Assembly (NCBI GenBank): GCA_017517705.1
Contig: JAFWYM010000038.1
Span: forward strand, 1-55,516
From: Alistipes sp.
GTDB lineage: Bacteria; Bacteroidota; Bacteroidia; Bacteroidales; Rikenellaceae
Length of the DNA stretch: 55,516 nt
Direction: 5' to 3'
The translations under genes and the position numbers were made by a program. How positions within the stretch are numbered: the first letter of the stretch is position 1; the number at the start of each line of letters is the position of its first letter. This document shows, piece after piece, positions 34,413-42,907 of the stretch. Under the pieces are notes generated by a model. It was not told the origin of the DNA. It made no database searches and saw only the letters and a program-made list of their open reading frames with translations.

Positions 34413-34877
34413 ATGAAGAAGTTTATTATTTTGATTATGATGCTATTACCAATGAGTGCTATAGCATCAGTGCCGGAGATTGCAGCAATGGTTGACAAGT
34501 ACTCGACAGTGGAGGATGCAACGGTAGTAACCCTCAATGGCGATATGCTTAAGATGGCGATGGCTGAGAGCGACGCGGCGAGTGCCAGTGTCGAAGGATT
34601 AGAGTCACTATGCGTGCTTACTACCGAGGTCGCATCGCTTGTATCAGAGATAGGTGACGAGTTTGACAGGCTCACAGCCAACCTTACCCTCACGACACTC
34701 ACCAATATTGAGGCTGATGGTGCAAAGGTACGCATCCTTGCAAATAAGGGCGATGAGGCATTTAACGACATCATCATCTACGTCAGGGAGAGCGCAGAAC
34801 TCGTAATTGTTATGATCTCTGGCGACATCCAAGAGTCGATGATTGGCGAGTTGGTAGGTGGCATGATGCAGATGTAA
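34413..34877 (+). CDS. DUF4252 family exported protein (second of pair)
   Basis: 154 residues, signal peptide ending near AIASV (about residue 18). It shares the family frame with the preceding gene product (VDKYSTVEDATVVTLNGDML near 28-47; LVIVMISGDIQES near the C-terminus), so the pair probably arose by duplication, although similarity between them is low. It ends the sigma factor operon; a long hairpin at 34890-34931 follows. Confidence 0.8.
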   Translation: MKKFIILIMMLLPMSAIASVPEIAAMVDKYSTVEDATVVTLNGDMLKMAMAESDAASASVEGLESLCVLTTEVASLVSEIGDEFDRLTANLTLTTLTNIEADGAKVRILANKGDEAFNDIIIYVRESAELVIVMISGDIQESMIGELVGGMMQM

Positions 34878-34889
34878 CTGAGTGCCAGT

Positions 34890-34931
34890 AATAGCAGTAA
34901 CGCGGGGCTTATGCCTCGCGTTACTGCTATT
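34890..34931. terminator. Bidirectional 19-bp hairpin between converging operons
   Basis: 34890-34908 pairs with 34913-34931 over 19 bp with one G-T wobble and a TTAT loop. It lies between the stop of the DUF4252 gene (plus) and the stop of the last gene of the exported-protein operon (minus). T-tracts are weak on both sides. Confidence 0.7.
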
Positions 34932-34949
34932 AATTGTATCACGAGTGCT

Positions 34950-36290
34950 CTACTTCGTGCGCTTGATGGTCACCTCGCGTACAACGCAGCCGGGAATGAT
35001 GCGGTTGCCACCGGCCGTTGCCTTGAACGTCGTAGCATCCAGGTAGGCATTACCATCCTTTGCATCCTCATCGGCCTTGGCATCCTTATCCGAGGCAAGA
35101 GCCTCAGCATCCTCCATAGCACCAAAGCGGTTATCCCAGATCTTACCCTTGACAGGGCGCACCTGACCAATCTTTGTATAGGTGAGACGACCCATCTCGT
35201 CCTCCACGGGCATAAGTACATCGTACTCCGACTTCTCATTAACACCCTCCTTAAGACCAATCTGAATATCTACCGTGCCATCTTCGTTCACACGATAGAT
35301 AGGTACGTTAACCTTGAAGTCCTCATACTCGCGCTGAAGCTCGACAATAGACTTGTCGATAGCACGTGTACACACCTTGAGCATCTGCTCCGATTTAGAC
35401 TTCTTGGCAAAGTACTTCGACGACATATTCGCAGCCGTAGTGGTAGTCTTACCCACATACTCCAAGCGGAAGATGGGATCAGAACCCTGAATGGCATTAA
35501 AGAGGTCGCGAGCTGCAATACGCTGCTCGTCGCTATAGGTATGATCGGCATAGAAGCGTGAATAGAAGTCCCACAACAAGTCCTCATTCCATGCAAGGCG
35601 GTAGAGGTATGAGGTGATATTCACACGGAAGCCATCGATGTCATTAACGGCATTAGCTGCCATGTCGGTAACATCCGTAACATCGACACCCACGATGGCA
35701 CCTGCCAGGGCACCAAAGATTCTAAGTCCTGTAGCCACACCCGATGACACCTCGCCATTGTCGATAAAGGTGATGTCGTTGACAAGCACAAAAGTATTAC
35801 CGATGAGCTTATCACCCAAGTCGGCAAGCTGCGCCTTACCACGAATGCTCTGCTCCGCAAGACGTATGTCGAGCTGTGAAGCATCGTAGTAACCACGCTC
35901 CGAGATTAGGTCCATGTTGCATATACCGGTCCTGGCATCGCGGTTGAACCACTTGGAGATAAGCGCCTTAGCGACAGCCTCGCGAGTAAAGAAGTTATTG
36001 ATATCCTCGAAGTTAACCTTATCCTTCTTCCCGCTCTTAGCAGCCTTCTTCACCTTCTTTGCCGACGACTCGAACGAGCGATCTGCAAGGTTGTGATTAT
36101 TGAACTTATCGGGCATAGGCATAGCCATAAATGCCGAGTCGATAGATTCACCATAGGGCAACTGCGAGTGCTTGATGAGCACGGTATAAAGCGAGCTGCG
36201 ATGGTACTTAGCCAACGAGTCAAGCTGACGTTGTGCTGATGCGGTAAACGACACCATCACCAGGCACGCGAGCAAAAATAGTCTCTTCAT
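34950..36290 (-). CDS. Exported protein of unknown function (446 residues), last gene of five-gene operon
   Basis: A signal peptide (SFTASAQ, cleavage near residue 19) is followed by a soluble, mostly helical protein with a Lys-rich stretch (about 76-92, AKKVKKAAKSGKKDKV), a short Gly- and Ala-rich segment near residue 190 that may be membrane-associating (FGALAGAIVGVDV), and a charged C-terminus that includes an Asp/Ala/Lys-rich linker (about 395-415). I do not recognise a family. The gap to the upstream gene is 47 bp. The order in the operon and the shared signal peptides suggest that it works in the periplasm or at the outer membrane with the four other products. Confidence 0.75.
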   Translation of the reverse strand: MKRLFLLACLVMVSFTASAQRQLDSLAKYHRSSLYTVLIKHSQLPYGESIDSAFMAMPMPDKFNNHNLADRSFESSAKKVKKAAKSGKKDKVNFEDINNFFTREAVAKALISKWFNRDARTGICNMDLISERGYYDASQLDIRLAEQSIRGKAQLADLGDKLIGNTFVLVNDITFIDNGEVSSGVATGLRIFGALAGAIVGVDVTDVTDMAANAVNDIDGFRVNITSYLYRLAWNEDLLWDFYSRFYADHTYSDEQRIAARDLFNAIQGSDPIFRLEYVGKTTTTAANMSSKYFAKKSKSEQMLKVCTRAIDKSIVELQREYEDFKVNVPIYRVNEDGTVDIQIGLKEGVNEKSEYDVLMPVEDEMGRLTYTKIGQVRPVKGKIWDNRFGAMEDAEALASDKDAKADEDAKDGNAYLDATTFKATAGGNRIIPGCVVREVTIKRTK

Positions 36291-36337
36291 AATAGTATTG
36301 CTTAGTAGTTAAAATTGTTTGTGTCCGCTTCACACCA

Positions 36338-37297
36338 CTACTCCATCCACCACATCTTATAGTTCTCCTCGGGCTGGTTTTCGCCATACGATACACCCAC
36401 CTCGCGCCAAGCATCAATCTTCTGCTCCTCGAGGTACTGCTCGTTCTCGGCCATCTTACGCCACCAATCGATCTGCTCCTCGGCCTGTTCACGGTCGTAG
36501 GCACGCTCCTCGATGACAAACTCCTTGATCTCCTCGGCTAAAGCCTCCGCCTCCTCGAAGCAACTCGAGTAGGGCGACACCTCCGCCAGATACTTTCCAG
36601 CCTCCTCGGCAGCTTCGTAGCTATGACCCGCAGCCCATACAGCCTTGGCCTTCTGCAGGTTCTCGAGTGACTCGCCATCAATCATCTTTTGGTATACCTC
36701 TATGGCGGCATCGTTAACCTTATCGAAACCATCGCATACGTCGGGCACAGCCGAAAGAATGTAGAGTGCCGACTCATACTCACCCATCTTAGCCAGCGCC
36801 TCAGCCTGCTTGATAAAGTTATCTATCTGCGACTCGTAGTACTCGACAATCTCCTTCGAGGCACGTGTCACAAAGCTCTTAAACTCTGGTGCCGTAGGCT
36901 TCAATGCCTTGAATGCCGAGGCATACGCCTTATTTTCGTTCTCACCCACCCCACGAACAGACATAGAGCAAGTCTCGTATATACGCTCCGTGCCGGCATC
37001 AGCGATGTAGAAGGTGATGTCGGCATGCTGAACGATACGCGTAGGAGCACCTGCAACAACCTCCTTATCGGTAAGGTTTACCGAGCAGGTGATAAAGAAC
37101 TGCGCGCGGTTGTTGGCACCCATACCGTTAAGTGTGACAATCTGACGCATCTTATCCGTGAGCGTAGACTGAGCCATAGCGGGAACGATGGCCTCGTCGC
37201 TCGACATGTACACACCAATAGGAATAGGCTTCGACGACTGAGCCATGACAGTAACCATTGAGGCTAACGCCATAAATGTCATTATAATCTTCTTCAT
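36338..37297 (-). CDS. Exported protein of unknown function, helical repeats in C-terminal half
   Basis: 319 residues from the ATG at 37297; an in-frame ATG four codons upstream does not look like a signal-peptide start. The signal peptide ends near VMAQS (about 20). The N-terminal half (about 22-130) is mixed alpha/beta (QFFITCSVNLTDKEV, then a strand ADITFYIADAG) and recalls small lipoprotein or CsgG-like folds, without certainty. Residues about 150-290 are Glu/Ala-rich helices that look like TPR-type repeats, ending in a Trp-rich tail (MWWME). It lies 23 bp after the DUF6175-like gene. Confidence 0.72.
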   Translation of the reverse strand: MKKIIMTFMALASMVTVMAQSSKPIPIGVYMSSDEAIVPAMAQSTLTDKMRQIVTLNGMGANNRAQFFITCSVNLTDKEVVAGAPTRIVQHADITFYIADAGTERIYETCSMSVRGVGENENKAYASAFKALKPTAPEFKSFVTRASKEIVEYYESQIDNFIKQAEALAKMGEYESALYILSAVPDVCDGFDKVNDAAIEVYQKMIDGESLENLQKAKAVWAAGHSYEAAEEAGKYLAEVSPYSSCFEEAEALAEEIKEFVIEERAYDREQAEEQIDWWRKMAENEQYLEEQKIDAWREVGVSYGENQPEENYKMWWME

Positions 37298-37320
37298 ACT
37301 CGTATACATATTTTAATGGT

Positions 37321-38265
37321 TTACTTCTCGCCCAAGATAAGCACACAACGGCCAAGACCCTGATTCAATATCTTGATATCCTCAATGAGGAATGGCTCAG
37401 CACGAAGGTAACGCACAAGGTCACGGATGAAGCGATTGGCATCGTTGGCACGACCGCGCTCATCATAGATAGGTATGCGCACCTGGTTGAGTGTCATCTG
37501 TGTCTCCGACTGGTCAGCGATATTGTAGCGGTGACCCTCGGTATTGTCGTAGAACCAGTCATCCAAGATCTCCGACAAGGCATAGCCGTCGTAGTCGCTC
37601 TCGAGGTCGTTCTCCCAGATGTCCGAGATGCGGATAAGGTAGCTAACCTCGCGTCCATTGGCAAACATATCATCGAAGTGAGACTGAAGACGACCAACAA
37701 ATGCATCCATATTAGCCACCACAGCCTCAGCAAGAAGCATAGCCTCGTCTACCTCATGCGAGGGGGCACCCGTACCACTTGCACCGGCAACCTGCTTGTT
37801 GGTATACGAGTCGAGACCCTGCAATGTGTAGCGCACAGCCTTCTTGGGGCCTACGGTCACCACATCCCACGTAACCTGCATAATGATATCAGCCTTAGCA
37901 CGATTGCGCACCTGGTCGTAGAGCGACTCAGCCACCGAGCCACCATTCTTACCCTCAACCAATGCCAACTCAGCGCTGGTATTGTTAATATCCTTCATCA
38001 CCGACTCGAGGTTCTGCAAAGGGAAGCCACGGTCGTTCATCAGGTCGTTGAGCTTGGCAATGACGCTGATAAGATCAATATCGCCGAGCGCCGCAGCGTA
38101 GTCCGAGGCATAGACCTTGGTGCCCATATTATCTATCTCCGTAACATAACCATTGGTCTTACACCAAGCATCGCTGGGCATAACCATAATCGTAGGCCTC
38201 TTGGCCTGCGCAAAAGCGCTCACCGTAACAACGGCAAGGAGCGCCGTAAGTAGTATCTTCTTCAT
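37321..38265 (-). CDS. Exported protein, DUF6175-like
   Basis: 314 residues with a signal peptide (SAFAQ, cleavage near residue 20). The mature start KRPTIMVMPSDAWC and the segment NRAKADIIMQVTWDVV (about 128-143) match my memory of DUF6175, an uncharacterised Bacteroidetes family; a relation to CsgG/LpoB-like periplasmic domains is possible but unproven. The gene is third in the five-gene operon, 8 bp after the lipoprotein gene. The predicted place is the periplasm. Confidence 0.7.
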   Translation of the reverse strand: MKKILLTALLAVVTVSAFAQAKRPTIMVMPSDAWCKTNGYVTEIDNMGTKVYASDYAAALGDIDLISVIAKLNDLMNDRGFPLQNLESVMKDINNTSAELALVEGKNGGSVAESLYDQVRNRAKADIIMQVTWDVVTVGPKKAVRYTLQGLDSYTNKQVAGASGTGAPSHEVDEAMLLAEAVVANMDAFVGRLQSHFDDMFANGREVSYLIRISDIWENDLESDYDGYALSEILDDWFYDNTEGHRYNIADQSETQMTLNQVRIPIYDERGRANDANRFIRDLVRYLRAEPFLIEDIKILNQGLGRCVLILGEK

Positions 38266-38273
38266 AACTTAAG

Positions 38274-38753
38274 CTATTTTATTATTCCATTCTCTCTTAG
38301 GTACTGCTCCAGGTCGGCACGCAATACGCGCACGGTTGTCGAGATCTTCATCTGTGTACCGCTCCAGTGTTTCTCGTTGCTATTATGGCGACGATCACGC
38401 TTCGATACAAACTGCTTATAATCGCTGTCATCCTTAAAGAAATCATTAAGGAAGGCTGCATACTTCTCCTCGGCATTTACCTCGGTAATTAAGGGGCGCG
38501 ACATTACATGGTCGCCAGGCACGTTGACGCCTACGAGCATAACCTCACGTACTGCATTCTTACGCGCCTGCTCGATAGCATCGCCACGATGACGTCCCTG
38601 ACCATAGGCACGAAGTGTAATAGAACCATCACCCTCAGCATTAAGAAACTCACACTTAACGGGATGGAAGGCTTCGTTGGTTACCAACTGCTGGTTGCAC
38701 GAAACAAAGAGCATTGCCCCTGCTGCAACGACTAATGATATGATTCTCTTCAT
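38274..38753 (-). CDS. Small lipoprotein, paralogue of the upstream gene
   Basis: 159 residues with a lipobox (FVSC, Cys19). The core around residues 45-85 (RAYGQGRHRGDAIEQARKNA) resembles the LPP20-type pattern of regularly spaced Ala and Gly. It shares with the upstream gene product the blocks QxRKNAV, SxRPL, a KxAxFxxFF-like stretch and a C-terminal end LxxxLxxxGI, so the two are diverged paralogues. The gene is second in the operon, 21 bp after its paralogue. Function unknown. Confidence 0.75.
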   Translation of the reverse strand: MKRIISLVVAAGAMLFVSCNQQLVTNEAFHPVKCEFLNAEGDGSITLRAYGQGRHRGDAIEQARKNAVREVMLVGVNVPGDHVMSRPLITEVNAEEKYAAFLNDFFKDDSDYKQFVSKRDRRHNSNEKHWSGTQMKISTTVRVLRADLEQYLRENGIIK

Positions 38754-38774
38754 ACTATCTTCGGGTTTTAAAGA

Positions 38775-39272
38775 TTAAAAGCCACTGTTCAAGCTACGCA
38801 CGATGCCGGCATCCTCGAGGTGCTTGCGAAGCATCTCCTTGTTTACCGAAACAACGACACCAACCTTATACTCCTTGCCCACCTTGCGCACCTCTGCCGA
38901 GCCATCCATCATCGAGCCAACATAGCGTGCATAGGGTCCCTCGTCAGCGAAAAACGCCTCGAAGTAAGCAGCCTTAACAGACTCAATCGTAGGATCTGAC
39001 ACCAATGGGCGGTGCGATGCCGTACCTGCACCGGCATAGCCACGGAAGATAACGCCGTGAACAGCATTCTTACGACACTGCTTCATAGCCAAATCCGAAC
39101 GCTTAGAGTAGCTCCACACCTTCACCAACACCATGCCGTCAGACGCCGTCTGGCAGTACTCAATATCATAACGGAAGTTATCCGTATCCTGGTTGAGTTT
39201 CTTCTTTTTGTCGGCATAAACAGCAGTGCAAGCCAACATCACCATTGTCAAAACAAGAATTAGTCTCTTCAT
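38775..39272 (-). CDS. Exported protein, first gene of five-gene operon
   Basis: 165 residues from the ATG at 39272; the frame is open to 39299 but the signal peptide (MKRLILVLTMVMLACTAVYA) begins here. A short Lys-rich stretch follows. The core QCRKNAVHGVIF, SHRPLVSD and the end LRKHLEDAGIV align with the lipoprotein encoded next, so these are paralogues with an LPP20-like look. The Cys in MLACTA could be a lipobox, though not a good one. A promoter box is found about 108-115 bp upstream. Confidence 0.75.
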   Translation of the reverse strand: MKRLILVLTMVMLACTAVYADKKKKLNQDTDNFRYDIEYCQTASDGMVLVKVWSYSKRSDLAMKQCRKNAVHGVIFRGYAGAGTASHRPLVSDPTIESVKAAYFEAFFADEGPYARYVGSMMDGSAEVRKVGKEYKVGVVVSVNKEMLRKHLEDAGIVRSLNSGF

Positions 39273-39379
39273 CACAATAAGGAATTTACCGCCGCACAAC
39301 TCCTCTACGGCTATAGTTACAGTTTGATGATGTGGAGTTGCTTGACCATCACCCTATCACGGCAACACGTACCGTAGTG

Positions 39380-39387
39380 CAAATATA
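39380..39387 (-). promoter_or_regulatory. -7 promoter box of the five-gene exported-protein operon
   Basis: TATATTTG on the minus strand matches TAnnTTTG; TTGTG about 18 bp further upstream could be the -33 box. The implied leader of about 100 nt is long. Confidence 0.55.
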
Positions 39388-39447
39388 AATATTATTTAAT
39401 ACAAACACAATTTTTTCAACTAAAATAATATGTAAGATATCAAAAAT

Positions 39448-39545
39448 GGGGATGACCAATTTGTCATCCCCGTTTGTTAGGAGGTTGAATAAAAAGATGT
39501 AGTTTTAGGCGCTGCGAAGCCCGAAAAAGGTGGAGTTTACTTGGC
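39448..39545 (+). repeat. Dispersed intergenic repeat, copy 2, with terminator
   Basis: GGGGATGAC (39448-39456) and GTCATCCCC (39463-39471) form the hairpin, here with a 6-nt loop. The tail TTGAATAAAAAGATGTAGTT, GCGAAGCCCGAAAAAG and GAGTTTACTTGGC is nearly identical to copy 1. On the minus strand the hairpin is followed by five T, so it can end the rubrerythrin-DMT transcript. Confidence 0.85.
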
Positions 39546-39569
39546 ATCTACCTTAAAGGATGTGACAAC

Positions 39570-40457
39570 CTATACCCTACTACGATCTGCCCGAGCTATG
39601 ACCAACACAACTGCAGCAATAATTAATATGAGACCCGCAACACTCGACGAATCAAAGCGTTCGCCAAAATAGACCACGCCCACAATCACCGCTGTCAATG
39701 GTTCCATCGAGCCAAGTATCGATGTCATAGTCGAGCCGATGCGCTTGATGGCCAAGACAAGAGTATAGTCCGAAAGCACGGTACATACCAGCGCCAACAT
39801 TATAAGGTCACGCCAGTCGCTCCAATGATGCACAGCCTCGATTCCTGTAGTAGCCAGCGCATAGAGAAAGAATAGCAGCGCGCCTATAACGAGCACGTAG
39901 AAGGTGAGCACCAAAGAGTCAATCGTCGAAGCTCTGCTACGCATCACACCGATAATATATGCAGCATAAGTAACCACCGTCAGTAGCGCCAGCATCACAC
40001 CGCGATGAAAATCACCCTCGGTATGGTTACCCCACGCCAGAAGCCCAACACCCACCAACGACACCACCACTGCGATATACGTCGCCGCAGACGTGCGCTC
40101 GCCAAAGAGCCACGACATCGTCAACGTCACGGCCAAAGGATAGAGGAAGTGAATCGTCGTAGCTATGCCACTCGGGATGTAATCATAACTCTCGATTAAA
40201 AGTATTGCAGTTGAAGCATACAACACTGATAGTATGACAACTATGCCAAGTTTATTAAACTCCAGCTTGAACTTACGACGCCTAAGCAACATAATCAAAG
40301 CCATCATCATGGCTGCGAGCATAAAACGATAAGAGAGTATCGTCGGGGAACCCAGACCCCTACCAAGCAATGGTATCGAGAATAGAGGTATAAGTCCGAA
40401 TGTTGCAGAGGAGATAATAGCAAAAGCCACTCCCGTAGTGTTAACCAGTTGTTTCAT
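39570..40457 (-). CDS. DMT superfamily (EamA) transporter
   Basis: 295 residues with ten predicted membrane segments in two EamA repeats (about 5-135 and 150-288); the second repeat carries the family piece LGSMEPLTAVIVGVVYFGE. EamA carriers move metabolites or amino acids across the inner membrane; the substrate cannot be told. The gene follows rubrerythrin by 29 bp on the same strand and may be cotranscribed with it. The terminator in repeat copy 2 lies downstream. Confidence 0.87.
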   Translation of the reverse strand: MKQLVNTTGVAFAIISSATFGLIPLFSIPLLGRGLGSPTILSYRFMLAAMMMALIMLLRRRKFKLEFNKLGIVVILSVLYASTAILLIESYDYIPSGIATTIHFLYPLAVTLTMSWLFGERTSAATYIAVVVSLVGVGLLAWGNHTEGDFHRGVMLALLTVVTYAAYIIGVMRSRASTIDSLVLTFYVLVIGALLFFLYALATTGIEAVHHWSDWRDLIMLALVCTVLSDYTLVLAIKRIGSTMTSILGSMEPLTAVIVGVVYFGERFDSSSVAGLILIIAAVVLVIARADRSRV

Positions 40458-40486
40458 AGCTATGTGTCACTGCTTATATCAAGCGC

Positions 40487-41068
40487 TTAATAGTTATCGG
40501 CCATAGGCTCGAAGTATGCCTGAGGATGTTCGCACGAAGGACACAACTTGGGCGCAACCTTCGCCTTCACGATATACCCGCAGTTGCGACACTGCCACAC
40601 GATCTCGCCATCGCGACGGAAGAAGTCGCCATCGGTGAGACGGCTGAGCAACTTAAGGTAGCGACGCTCGTGCTCCTTCTCCACCTCTGCCACGAACTTA
40701 AACGTGAGAGCTATCTTCTGAAAGCCCTCAGCGTGTGCCGTCTCGGCGAATGCCGAGTACAGTGCCTCCCACTCCTCGTGCTCACCCTCGGCAGCGAGTA
40801 TCAGATTCTCGCGCGTTGTGCCAATAACACCCGCAGGGAATGTAGCATTGTGTATCGTTGCCATACCGCCCTCAAGATATTTGAAGAAGCGCTTGGCATG
40901 CTCCATCTCCTGGTCTGCCGTGGTGGCGAACACCGCGGCAATCTGCTCATACCCCTCCTTTTTAGCCGCCGAGGCAAAGAAGGTGTAACGGTTGCGTGCC
41001 TGGCTCTCGCCGGCAAATGCTTTCAATAGATTCTCTTCGGTAAGAGTGCCTTTAAGTCTGCTTTTCAT
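40487..41068 (-). CDS. rbr: Rubrerythrin
   Basis: 193 residues: a four-helix diiron domain (1-145) with the repeated E-x2-H pattern (ESQARNRY, EMEH, EGEHEEWE, EKEHERRY) and a C-terminal rubredoxin-like iron site CRNC ... CPSC (about 160-180). Rubrerythrins reduce hydrogen peroxide and protect anaerobes in the cytoplasm. The frame extends 12 codons further up, but the ATG at 41068 gives the family start MKSRLKGTLTEENL. The gene is divergent from ettA. Confidence 0.95.
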   Translation of the reverse strand: MKSRLKGTLTEENLLKAFAGESQARNRYTFFASAAKKEGYEQIAAVFATTADQEMEHAKRFFKYLEGGMATIHNATFPAGVIGTTRENLILAAEGEHEEWEALYSAFAETAHAEGFQKIALTFKFVAEVEKEHERRYLKLLSRLTDGDFFRRDGEIVWQCRNCGYIVKAKVAPKLCPSCEHPQAYFEPMADNY

Positions 41069-41175
41069 AATGTTAAATTTTAATTTGTGAGTGATTACCG
41101 ACAATCAACAGCACAAATCGCGCCGAAGATTTCAGCGTAACGAATAGGAGGCTTGCTCTTTCCAAAAGTTTTACG

Positions 41176-41183
41176 TATCTTTG
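41176..41183 (+). promoter_or_regulatory. -7 promoter box of the ettA-hisS operon
   Basis: TATCTTTG matches TAnnTTTG; the ettA start codon lies 38 bp downstream. Confidence 0.65.
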
Positions 41184-41221
41184 CGCGATATACGCGAAAT
41201 ACAATGTAAAAACACAAATAT

Positions 41222-42901
41222 ATGGCAGACGAGAAGATTATATTTTCGATGGTTGGCGTTAGCAAGGTGCTTAACAACAACAAGAAAATTCTGAACAACA
41301 TCTACCTGTCGTTCTTCTATGGCGCGAAGATCGGTATCATCGGTCTCAACGGCTCGGGTAAGTCTACGCTGATGAAGATTATCGCAGGTATCGACAAGAG
41401 CTTCCAGGGCGAGGTGGTATTCTCACCCGGCTACACCGTGGGATACCTCGAGCAGGAGCCTCAGCTCGACCCCTCAAAGACCGTCAAGGAGGTTGTTGAG
41501 GAGGGTGCAGCACAGACCGTAGCACTACTGAAGGAGTATGAGGAGATCAATATGAAGTTATGCGAGCCTATGTCGGACGACGAGATGGCACGCCTCATCG
41601 AGCGTCAGGGTGAGCTCTACGAGAAGATCGACCAGGTGAACGGATGGGAACTTGACAGTGTCTTGGAGCGTGCTATGGATGCCCTACGCTGTCCCGACCC
41701 CGAGCAGAGCGTAAGTGTTCTATCGGGTGGTGAGCGTCGCCGTGTGGCATTGTGCCGTCTACTTCTTCAGCAGCCCGACGTATTGCTCCTTGACGAGCCT
41801 ACCAACCACCTCGATGCCGAGAGTATCGACTGGTTGGAGCAGCACCTTCAGCAGTATAAGGGTACGGTCATTGCCGTAACTCACGACCGCTACTTCCTGG
41901 ACAATGTTGCCGGATGGATTTTGGAGCTCGACCGTGGCGAGGGCATACCCTGGAAGGGCAACTATTCGGGATGGCTCGAGCAGAAGACACAGCGTATGGC
42001 TATGGAGGAGAAGCAGGAGAGCAAGCGTCGTAAGACTCTTGAGCGCGAGCTTGAGTGGGTGCGCATGTCGCCCTCGGGACGTCACGCCAAGTCGAAGGCT
42101 CGTCTTTCGGCCTACGACAAGCTGATGAATGCCGACACTAAGGAACGCGAGGAGAAGCTCGAGATATATATTCCCAATGGCCCACGCCTGGGTGATGTAG
42201 TCATCGAGGCACAGGGCGTATCTAAGGCCTTTGGCGACCGCGTGCTATACGAAAATCTGGAGTTCTCGTTGCCACCTGCCGGCATTGTGGGTGTTATCGG
42301 CGCCAATGGTACGGGTAAGACTACCCTATTCCGTATGATTATGGGGTTGGAGGAGCCCACATCTGGCTCATTCCGCGTAGGCCCCACTGTGAAGCTCGCC
42401 TATGTAGACCAGCAGCACAAGTCTATCGACCCGGATAAGACCGTATATGAGGTTATATCACAGAATAGCGACCTCATACAGCTCGGCAACCGTCAGGTGC
42501 CCGCACGTGCCTACGTCGGTCGCTTCAACTTCAACGGTGCCGACCAGGAGAAGAAGTGCGGTGTATTGTCGGGCGGTGAACGTAACCGCCTGCACTTAGC
42601 CCTTGCACTCAAGGAGCAGGGCAACGTCCTTCTTCTTGATGAGCCTACCAACGATATCGACGTAAACACACTCCGAGCGTTGGAGGAGGGTCTTGAGAAC
42701 TTCGCAGGATGTGCTGTGGTCATCTCGCACGACCGTTGGTTCTTGGATCGTATCGCTACGCACATCCTCTCGTTCGAGGGCGACTCGAAGGTGGTATTCT
42801 ACGAGGGCTCATACTCGGAGTACGAGGCATGGAAGAAGGCTCAGGGCGAGGATACCACGCCCAAGCGTGTTAAGTATAAGAAACTATTGGCAGAGCAGTA
42901 A
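41222..42901 (+). CDS. ettA: ABC-F protein EttA (translational throttle)
   Basis: 559 residues, close to the 555 of E. coli EttA. Two ATPase cassettes carry Walker A (GLNGSGKST, GANGTGKTT), signature (LSGGERRR, LSGGERNR) and Walker B (LLLDEPTNHLD, LLLDEPTNDID) motifs; the charged linker between them is present. There are no membrane segments. EttA binds the ribosomal E site and gates entry into elongation according to energy state. The hisS start codon follows 6 bp later, so the two translation genes are cotranscribed. Confidence 0.95.
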   Translation: MADEKIIFSMVGVSKVLNNNKKILNNIYLSFFYGAKIGIIGLNGSGKSTLMKIIAGIDKSFQGEVVFSPGYTVGYLEQEPQLDPSKTVKEVVEEGAAQTVALLKEYEEINMKLCEPMSDDEMARLIERQGELYEKIDQVNGWELDSVLERAMDALRCPDPEQSVSVLSGGERRRVALCRLLLQQPDVLLLDEPTNHLDAESIDWLEQHLQQYKGTVIAVTHDRYFLDNVAGWILELDRGEGIPWKGNYSGWLEQKTQRMAMEEKQESKRRKTLERELEWVRMSPSGRHAKSKARLSAYDKLMNADTKEREEKLEIYIPNGPRLGDVVIEAQGVSKAFGDRVLYENLEFSLPPAGIVGVIGANGTGKTTLFRMIMGLEEPTSGSFRVGPTVKLAYVDQQHKSIDPDKTVYEVISQNSDLIQLGNRQVPARAYVGRFNFNGADQEKKCGVLSGGERNRLHLALALKEQGNVLLLDEPTNDIDVNTLRALEEGLENFAGCAVVISHDRWFLDRIATHILSFEGDSKVVFYEGSYSEYEAWKKAQGEDTTPKRVKYKKLLAEQ

Positions 42902-42907
42902 TATATT

